A stretch of DNA of 64,000 bases from Macrotis lagotis (Eukaryota > Chordata > Mammalia > Peramelemorphia > Peramelidae), in assembly GCF_037893015.1 (NCBI RefSeq), contig NC_133666.1:462296867-462360866 (forward strand), written 5' to 3'. The position numbers and the translations under genes were made by a program. Positions 56,540 through 64,000 of the stretch are shown piece by piece. The notes below the pieces were generated by a model, which was given only the letters and a program-made list of their open reading frames with translations, made no database searches and had not been told where the DNA came from. The first letter of the stretch is position 1; the number at the start of each line of letters is the position of its first letter.

Positions 56540-57910
56540 ATTTTTGGCCCCAAAGCTTGGATCTTTGGTTTTATCAAACATTAAGTTCCTATGATCATTT
56601 ACTGCAATGTACTGCATACTTAATTTTTTTTATTGATCCAACTATCACTTTATAATTCAGTTTGTCATCTGATATAGTTAGACTACCTTCCTTCACATTT
56701 TTCCCCTCTATTGATTCCTTTGATATTCTTGAGATTTTTGTTCTTCCAAATGAATTTTGTTATGATTTTTTTCTTATTCTATACAATAATTTTTCAGTAG
56801 TTTGTTAGTATGGCACTGAATAAGTGTATTCATCTTGATAGAATTGTCATTTTTAGTATATTTTTTTGACCTACTCATGAGCAATTCATATTTTTCCAGT
56901 TGTATAGATCTGACTTTATTTGTAGGAAAAAATGTTTTGTAACTATGTTCATATAGTTTCTGGGTTTGTTTTGGCAGATAGACTCACAAGTATTTTATAT
57001 TATCTACAGTTATTTTAAATAGAATTTCTCTTTTTATTTTTGCTAGACTTTGTTGGTATTATATGGAGATACTGACAATTTATGTGAGTTTATTTTATAA
57101 CCTAATACTTTGCTAAAGTTGTTAATTATTTTAAATAGTTTTTAGTTGTTTCTCTAAATATAACATCAATATTATCTGCAAGGTGGTAATTTTGTTTAAT
57201 GATTTCCTATTCTAATTTCTTCAATTTCTTTTTCTTCTCTTATTGCCATAGCAAGCATTTCTAGTACAATATTGAGTAATAGTAATAGTAATTTCACCCC
57301 TGAGCTTACTGGAAAAGCATCTATTACAGATAATAATTACTGATGGTTTTTAGAAAGCTACTACTTATCATTTTAAGGAAAGCACCATTTATTGCTATGC
57401 TCTCTAGTTGCTGTTGTTTGTTCTTCCTTCTCATCTAGTAGGTGACTTGCATGATTATGCAAGTGAGTTGGTTTTGAGTGAGGGGGTGTTGTATTGTCAT
57501 CAAGCCTCACTTTCTCCTCTAGAGTCATCTGAGGCCAGTGGCCAGATATGGATCAAGACAACTTGGAGATGGTCCTAGATGTAGTAGGAGACATTGGTTT
57601 TTTAAAGTTAGGTCTTTCCCAGGTCACTGTTTGATTCTCTGATATTTTTAATAAGTATGAGTGTTGTATTTTGTGAAAGGCTTTTTCTGTACCTACTGAG
57701 ATGATCATTTAATTTTATATATATAAAATATATAATTTTTAAATTTATTAATATATTTTATTATTGATATGATTAATTATGCTTACAGTTTTTCTACCCT
57801 GCATTCCTGATATAAATATCACCTGATCATATTTGACTATATAATCTCCTTGTTAATATTTTATTTAAAATTTTTCAACAGTATGCATTAGGGAAATCTC
57901 TAAGTCATTC
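56540..57910 (-). mobile_element. L1 ORF2 fragment, antisense, interrupted by a SINE
   Basis: Minus-strand translation gives reverse-transcriptase pieces in order. Motif A region 'MIISVGTEKAFHKIQ' near 57705-57660 stands where active L1 has S-I-D-A-E-K-A-F-D, so the catalytic Asp is lost. After the SINE comes '...NIVLEMLAMAIREEKEIEEI' and, in place of the FADD box, a decayed 'LPPCR', then 'INNFSKVLGYKIN'. Both ends are truncated and many stops are present. It is the only ORF2 sequence in the window. Confidence 0.8.
57409..57642 (+). mobile_element. RTE-linked SINE inserted in the L1 ORF2 fragment
   Basis: 'TTGTTCTTCCTTCTCATCTA', 'GAGTTGGTTTTGAGTGAGG', 'AAGCCTCACTTTCTCCTCTA', 'GGCCAGTGGCCAGATATGGA', 'GGTCTTTCCCAGGTCACTGT': the same family as 23336-23470 but longer. 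L1 sequence resumes directly after it. Confidence 0.75.
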
Positions 57911-58345
57911 AAGAAGGGATACGGTGTCTTAAATTGATTCTCCATCTCCTAAAGATTCAAAGACTATTATTCTAAGATATCATTTATTCTGGGCATATGA
58001 GCCCAGAAGATCCATTAAAATTTCAGCCATGTCTAGGAATATAAAAGTAATATTTGGGGATTACTCTTTTAAGAGCCCAGAGTTTTCATTTCATTATTGC
58101 TATTTTTGCTTTATTCTAGATGCTTCTTAGTCACATATTTAGATTTCAGGACTTGTGTGATTTGAGAAGAACTAAAGTAAAGTGAAAAAGGGGGATGGTC
58201 ATCTTAGAAAGCCAATAAATCATTCATAGAAGCAGGATAGCCCAGTCTCAAAATGTCACAAAACTCATTATATAATTATATTGGATCATCAACTAAATCA
58301 CATTAACTGTCCCCCAGAGGTTATTCTTTAAAGGAAAAAAGACCA
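57911..58345. other. Intergenic, nothing recognised
   Basis: No gene or named repeat. Confidence 0.5.
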
Positions 58346-58349
58346 AGCA

Positions 58350-58580
58350 GTTCAACATTTAGAGATAGCCAGCAATCAATAGAGCTTATACTAGGAGTCA
58401 GGAAGACTTGGGTATAAATTCTGCACTGGCTATTTCCTTAGCTTTATGACCACTTAGCCTTTCTTCCCCCTGGTTTCCTCATCTTTGAAATTGGATAATG
58501 ATAGTACCTTCTCACTCACAGAGTTGTTGATCTTAAAAACTTTAAGGCCAGTGTACTAAAGTGAGCTCTTTTTATTTTAT
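58350..58580 (+). mobile_element. CORE-SINE (MIR/MAR1-type)
   Basis: 'ACTAGGAGTCAGGAAGACTT', 'CCTGGTTTCCTCATCTTTGA', 'GATAGTACCTTCTCACTCAC' and 'AACTTTAAGGCCAGTGTAC'. Confidence 0.65.
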
Positions 58581-60299
58581 GTAATTATGTTAAAGATAAA
58601 AATGCATTCAGTATTTTCTAATGCCATAACATCATATGCTGGAAAACACCATATCTTCTCTCATCTTTATTTTTACATCTTCAACTGACCTCTCTTTACT
58701 TAATTCACAGGAAACTCCTGCCTCTATTCACACAGTCAACTGATTGACATAAGATCCTGTAATTTCTATGACCTACTTCAAAGAAAGTTATCATGCCATT
58801 TTTTATTTTTACATATGTGAAAATTTAGGAATCTTTCTAAAACAATGAGGAGAAAGGCATAGGCACAATAAGAACTGATACAGGAAATGGAATGACTTAC
58901 TTGAACCTTCACTTCTGAAACAATTGCCATTAAAAACTCATTTGCATGCTGTTAAATGATTTGTCACTGATGGGGTCAGGAAGCTAGGAAATGTGCTTCT
59001 ACCTCTTTGCCCTCATTTCTCCCTCATTTCTTTCATTAGTCTAAAATAGACTCTCTCCGTAAGTGGGAAGGAAAAGCTGTGAATTTCATTTGATCTGTAT
59101 TGGGAGATGCCTTCATGTTGCAGAAAAATTAATGATTTCTTTAAAAAAACAGACCTATGCTTTTATCAATGTTATTGTTCTTCCAGTAAGAGGTTTCTTC
59201 TACTACAGCACATCAGCACCTTCTTTGAAACTGAGACTTTTGGAAAGTGGACTAAGGTTCTGAAGTATTGGGATTGACCCAGAGAGCCCAAGGAGTATGT
59301 CAAAGGCAAAGTCTTCCTGACTTTGAAGCCAATGCAGGAGTCTTCCACCCCTCTGTCTTTCTTATAAAATCTAAATTCCAGAATGGGAACTTGCTAGTAT
59401 TTCATTCAAAATAAAAAGGAAAATGTTAATTAAACATAGTGTCCTTTCAATGAATCTTTTTGAAGTTCTTCCTTTCAGGTTGCTTGAGGCTGAGTTAAGT
59501 ATCTAGGCAGACTCTCATGCAACCCGGGTCCTTCCTATTTATTTGGTCTATTGACTGCATCTCTATCATAAAGAAACAAAAACATCTCCATAAAATTTAA
59601 AGCCACTAAGGTATAAAACAGAAAAGAATAAAAATAGGCTTATAAAAAAACCATCTGTTGTCAATTCAAAAGCTTTCCTCAGAAAAGTCATCTGCTTGTA
59701 TACTTCTGCACCTGATTTTTTTAATCATGGCATGAAAAAAAATAAGCAATTGCCATATCATAATCACAATTTGAAGATTTCTCTAATTAGAAAGTTTTCC
59801 AGGCTAATTATTGCTCACAAAAAGCAATGCTTGATCAAATAAGGAGAGGTAAAGGTTTCAGTTAATACTGAAATCTTTGTTTTAATGTGAAAAGACATGA
59901 TTCTAAGCAGGAAAAATATAATATTCAAGGGCAAAATCCAGAATAATTGTTACCTGGAATTTTCCTTACTCTTATTTCTAATGTGGGTCTTTACCTAAAG
60001 GTAATGAAGTTACGATCCCTTCTCTATAGCTCTAACCAAACATTGATCTTTTAAGGGTACTGTTATTCCCTATTGTTCTTTAAGGTTGGGACTCCTGAAA
60101 GGCAAAGGTTACTTTGTTCAAAGCACCTGGTGGAAAACAAACAAAAAACCCCTCAATTTCTGGAGTTTAAAATTAATGAGTTAGAGAATTGGGAAATATT
60201 TTGGGATATCTAGGTCATCCTATGACTAATTAGTCATTGGATTTAACTATCTTCTGAACATAGAATGACTACATAGGCAGTTACCATGCTTTCTTCCTC
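58581..60299. other. Intergenic desert
   Basis: About 1.7 kb without a gene; a short antisense MIR trace near 59310-59360 ('TCTTCCTGACTTTGAAGCCA'). Confidence 0.45.
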
Positions 60300-60309
60300 A
60301 TTTTATTTT

Positions 60310-60466
60310 ATTTTTCTTTTTTTTTCATGTTTTTGGTTTTTGCGAGGCAATGGAGTTAAGTGACTTGCCCAAGGTCACACAACTAAGTGTCTGAGGTTGG
60401 ATTTGAATTCAGCTCCTTCTGACTTCAGGGCCAGTGCTCTATCCACTCTGCCAGTTAGCAGCCCCT
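60310..60466 (-). mobile_element. Marsupial tRNA-derived SINE, antisense
   Basis: 'GGTTTTTGCGAGGCAATGGA', 'GACTTGCCCAAGGTCACACA', 'CAGGGCCAGTGCTCTATCCA' and 'CTGCCAGTTAGCAGCCCC'. About ten bases of the usual body are missing after 'ACACAACTAAG'. Confidence 0.88.
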
Positions 60467-60649
60467 CTAAACTCATTTTTGAAGCCTACACCTAGGTCAT
60501 TCTCTTCATCTGTTTCCCATCAGATCCTGGGCTGTGTACCTAGAACAAAAGGATCCCAAGCTCTGATAAGGGAGCTTTCATCATTTTTTAGCCACTTCTA
60601 AAATCAAGCTTGTATGTATATTTCTTTCCCTTCCCTAATTTTCTAGTTC

Positions 60650-60797
60650 CTTTTGTGTACCGTCTCCCACCACTAGACAATAAATTCCCTGAAGACAAGG
60701 ACTATCTTGTGTATATTTATACCACTAACATTTATACAGTACTGGCACAACTGTGGTGAACTCTAAATAAATGCTTTTTCATTCATTCATTCATATG
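60650..60797 (+). mobile_element. L2 LINE 3' end with (TTCA)n tail
   Basis: 'CACTAGACAATAAATTCCCT', 'GAAGACAAGGACTATCTTGT', 'AATAAATGCTTTTTCATTCA', ending in the TTCA repeats typical of L2. Confidence 0.75.
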
Positions 60798-61257
60798 GTC
60801 ATGCTTGCCTATACCTGTTAACATCTAAGACCAATTCTTCTTTGCTTTCAGAAATCTTAAAAAATTCAAAACTTCTCCTGCCTTATATGAAGTACTGACT
60901 TCAGACATGAGTTATTATAGATAAGGAATAAATTGCTTCTAGGTAATTTCAAACTCATAATTAAACCTTTTATACCTGTTCCATTATAATGGCCATCTAT
61001 ACTTATTACAATTTGTCAATAGAGAAGCATTCACCCAAAGGCATAGGCACATACAGAGTAAGTATACTGGCACACCCTTGGATATTGACCTTCTCCCAAG
61101 GAAAAGAAATTATTATATCTTTGTTCTTATGGATAAGGGTTTTACCTGGAGAGCAAGGCTGAGGGCCAATAGTATGGGCATATCAGCATATTCTCTATGC
61201 TTATCTGAAATCAAAGGCCTTTATACTTTTACAATACCATTTATATATGGTAGGAAG
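60798..61257. other. Intergenic, nothing recognised
   Basis: No gene or named repeat. Confidence 0.5.
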
Positions 61258-61440
61258 GTAAAATGGATAGGAAATTAATTGCCTTTTAAACCAGGAAGCC
61301 CTAGTTTCAAGTCCTAACTCTGACATAAATTAACTGTGTGACCTTTTTCAAGTCTCAAACTTTCAACATTCAAGTAGACTCTCTAAGGTTAATATGCTTC
61401 AGAGAAGGTACCAGCCTTCTAGAATGTATCTCCTCATCTG
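61258..61440 (+). mobile_element. MIR copy, diverged
   Basis: 'AGCCCTAGTTTCAAGTCCTA', 'TTAACTGTGTGACCTTTTTC' and 'CTTCTAGAATGTATCTCC' in order. Confidence 0.5.
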
Positions 61441-61599
61441 AGATAAAAAAGTAAGCCAACTATGATAAATTCTAATCAACAATCTTGTCTTGAAGAATTG
61501 ATAAAGAAACAAACCTCCCTCCTCTTACTAGAGAAGTGGGAAGAATGGATGTGGAATATCAATTGATTTTTGTGTAAGTTTTTACCATGGTGGTGCTAT

Positions 61600-61647
61600 A
61601 AAAAGGCAACAAATTATTAAAATAGATTTTTGCAGAGGAAATCAACT
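61600..61647 (+). repeat. 48-bp direct repeat, left copy
   Basis: Matches 63594-63641 at 46 of 48 positions. The two copies bracket the antisense HAL1 at 61648-63593. The sequence contains the L1 ORF1 stretch '...AATAGATTTTTGCAGAGG'. Confidence 0.9.
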
Positions 61648-61954
61648 TTGAATTGGTAAAAGATTGTATCATTTCTTTTTAAATTTTTTTCACATTACTA
61701 CAATAGTCATATTGTAAAAAATAAACATATTCATCCTCCTTCCACTAAGATAGAGAAACCTCAAGAAAAATAAAGTGAGAAGAAGAAAACACTGTTCCAG
61801 TTTGTATTCAGATACCATTAACTCTGTATTTGGAATGTATCACATTCTTTATCATAAGTCTTTTAGAGAAGTTGCTTCAATATTTTTTCCCACAGTTGCT
61901 ATTACTAGTTGTATTGCCCTCCATTCTATTCTTCCCAATTCCCATTTACTCTGT

Positions 61955-61975
61955 TCTCTCTCTCTCTCTCTCTCC
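61955..61975. repeat. (CT)n short tract
   Basis: Ten CT units in the HAL1 3' UTR. Confidence 0.85.
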
Positions 61976-63286
61976 TTTCACTCTGTCCCACTCCAAAGTG
62001 TGTTGTATGACTACTCCCTTCCATGATCTTCCCTCTCTTCTATCACCTTCAACCTCCTTCCCCTCCCCCCTTGTCCCCTTCCTCCCATCCCCTTCTTCTC
62101 CTTTTTTTCCTCTAGGGTAAGGTATAGTTCTAAACCCTATTTAATGTATATGTTATTTCCTCTCAGAGTCACTTCCAATGAGACTGAAGGCTCACTCATC
62201 CCCCCCTTACCTTCCCCCCTTCCACTCCATTGCAAAAGATTTTTCTTGCCTCTTTTACATAAAATATCTTAAACCATTCTACCTCTCCATTTTCTTTCTC
62301 CCAGTACATTCCTTTCTTGGCCATTAACTCCATGTTTATATCATACCTTCATATTTACCTCCCTCTGTTCCTTGTCTATAAATGCCCCTTCTAATTACTC
62401 TATTAAATGAGAAAGTTCATGAGTTATCAAAGTCATCTCTCATGCAGAAATGCACACAACTCAATATCATTAAATCCATCATAATTTGATCTTCCCATCC
62501 ACCCTTTCTATGCTTCACCTGAAGCTTGTACTTGAAGATCAAAAATTCTGTTCAGCTATGTTTAAAGTTCAAAATCCCTTATTTCATTGAATGTCCATCT
62601 TTTCCCCTGATAGAGGATGTTCAGTTTTGCTGGGTAGTTGATTCTTGGTTATAATCCTAGTTTTTTCATCTTCTGGAATATTATATTCCAAGCCCTATGA
62701 GTCCTTAAAGTAGATACTGCTAAATCCTGTATAATCTTGACTGTAACTTCATGATATTTGAATTGTTTTCTTTCTGGCTGCTTGTAATATTTTCTCTTTG
62801 ACTTGGGAGTTCTGGAATAATATTCCTGGGAGGTTTTTTTTGGATCTCTTTGAGGAGATGATCATTAGATTCCCTCAATTTCTATTTTACTATCTGCTTC
62901 TAGGGTATCAGGGAAATTTTCCTGGAGAATTTCTGTAAAACTGAAGCCTAGTTTCTTTTCTTGATTATTACTTTCATATCATACAATAATTTTTAGGTTA
63001 TCTCTCCTGGATCTGTTTTAGGGGGTCAGTTTTTCCAATGAGATATTTCACATTTTCTTTTAGTTTTTCATTCTTTGGTTTTGTTTTAATGTTTCTTGAT
63101 TTCTCACAAACTCTCCAGATTTCTTTAGTTCCATTCTACATTTGAAGGAATATTTTCTCCAGAAAGTTTTATAAATCTTCTTTGCCATTTGGCCAATTCC
63201 ACTTTTTAAAGCATTCTTCTCTTCATTGACCTTTTGGACAGTTTTTTCTATGTGACTGAAACTGGTTTTTAAGATGTTATTTTCTT

Positions 63287-63463
63287 GGGGCAGCTAGGTG
63301 GTGCAGTGCATAGAGCACTGGCCCTAGAGTCAGGAGGACCTGAGTTCAAATCTGGCCTCAGACACTTAATAATTTGCCTAGCTGAGTGATCTTGGGCAAG
63401 TCACTTAACCCCATTTCCTTAAAAAGAAAAGAGCATTCCTTCTCTTAAATTGTTAAAAACAAA
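63287..63463 (+). mobile_element. Marsupial SINE inserted in the antisense HAL1
   Basis: 'GGGGCAGCTAGGTGGTGCAG', 'GTCAGGAGGACCTGAG', 'TCACTTAACCCCATTTCC', then an A-rich tail. A perfect 16-bp target duplication AAGATGTTATTTTCTT lies at 63271-63286 and 63464-63479. Confidence 0.95.
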
Positions 63464-63593
63464 AAGATGTTATTTTCTTTAATTTTTTAAATACCTCCTT
63501 CACCAAGCTGCTGACTTGGTTTTCATGATTTTTTTTTCATTGTTCTTACTTTTCTTCCCAATTTCTCCCCTACGTCCCTTATTTGATTTTTTA

Positions 63594-64000
63594 AAAAAGG
63601 CAACAAATTATTCAAATAGATTTTTGCAGAGGAGATCAACTAGAAAGCCTGGACCAACAAAAGCACCTGGAAAACATCATGCAGGAAATTATAAGGGAAA
63701 ATTGCCCAAACTACTAAAACAAGATAACAACAATAACAATTGAAAGTATCCACAGAACTCCTCCAGAAAGAGGCCCCAAAGATAGAAACTCAAGGATTGT
63801 AATAGCCAAATTCCAGAACACTCAAATAAAACAGAGAATATTTCAAGCAGCAAAAAGAAAACAATTCAAATACAAAGGGAACACAATCAGATTCACACAG
63901 GACCTATCAGCCTCAACATTGAAGGATGGAAAGAACTGGAATAACATATTTTAGAGAGTTAAGGACCTTGGATTATAGCCCAGAATGTGCTACCCTACAA
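63594..64000 (+). mobile_element. L1/HAL1 ORF1 relic, sense, running off the right edge
   Basis: Translation gives ORF1p pieces in order: 'NRFLQRRS', 'LENIMQEIIRENCP', 'ESIHRTPPERGPK', 'RIVIAKFQNTQIKQRIFQAA', 'QFKYKGNTIRFTQDLSASTL' and 'PRMCYPT', with stops and frame changes. It forms the sense-strand host of the antisense HAL1 insertion. Whether ORF2 follows lies outside the window. Confidence 0.75.

Larger units (their letters stand above)
61648..63593 (-). mobile_element. HAL1 (half-L1), antisense, 5'-truncated
   Basis: On the minus strand, ORF1 coiled-coil sequence begins at about 63590, the RRM/C-terminal part lies at about 63050-62600 ('...ILQAARKKTIQIS', 'INYPAKLNILYQGKRWTFNE'-like), and the 3' UTR follows at once (62560-61650) with C/T-rich sequence on the plus strand. 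No ORF2 lies between. ORF1 is decayed by stops and frame changes. A SINE is inserted at 63287-63463, and 48-bp direct repeats bracket the element. Confidence 0.75.

Noticed and set aside
1-64000. CRISPR array, bacterial operon, phage or tRNA/rRNA genes
   Set aside because: No regularly spaced repeats, no operon-like coding density and no folded tRNA with anticodon arm outside degenerate SINE heads; all other features are those of a vertebrate genome.

Overview
This is a marsupial nuclear DNA window holding one recognisable protein-coding gene, ZBTB14 (ZF5/ZFP161), in a large repeat-rich, AT-rich intergenic landscape. The marsupial call rests on many tRNA-derived SINEs of the marsupial (WSINE/WALLSI-like) type, CORE-SINEs ending in the 'CTCACAGGGTTGTTGTGAGG...' module, RTE (BovB-like) LINEs with their paired SINE, long L2 tails, and half-L1 (HAL1) elements. 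The species cannot be named from sequence alone; an Australian marsupial fits the SINE mix best (inference).

Layout. 1-6.7 kb: LINE/SINE intergenic DNA downstream of the gene, with a SINE-in-RTE-in-L1 nest at 3.66-4.66 kb. 7.34-17.3 kb: ZBTB14 on the minus strand: poly(A) signal at 7355-7360, a 3' UTR of about 1.28 kb with no repeat that I recognise, one complete coding exon (8620-9948), a 3' splice acceptor at 9964-9965, an intron of about 7 kb loaded with L2, hAT and SINE copies, and a GC-rich CpG-island promoter (about 16.13-18.01 kb) with a strong 5' splice donor at 16938-16939. 18-64 kb: upstream intergenic desert with no gene I can support.

The desert is mostly mobile-element sediment. 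A complete 3.0-kb HAL1-like insertion (24985-28001) has a perfect 14-bp target duplication and three SINE-derived modules inside its 3' region. Two antisense half-L1 copies lie at about 37.6-40.3 kb and 61.6-63.6 kb, an antisense L1 ORF2 fragment at 56.5-57.9 kb, and a 2.2-kb RTE reverse-transcriptase fragment at 46.8-49.0 kb. That RTE is interrupted by a 221-bp block that is an inverted copy of the flanking sequence at 45.83-46.05 kb. There are also a mariner-type MITE, an hAT-type MITE, microsatellites and a few weak solitary-LTR candidates.

I found no CRISPR array, tRNA or rRNA gene, and no sign of a new multi-gene system. The items most worth a second look are the SINE-bearing HAL1, the inverted templated insertion, the 48-bp repeats flanking an antisense HAL1, and the 5' end structure of ZBTB14. 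All family assignments come from reading and memory of consensus sequences, not from a database search.
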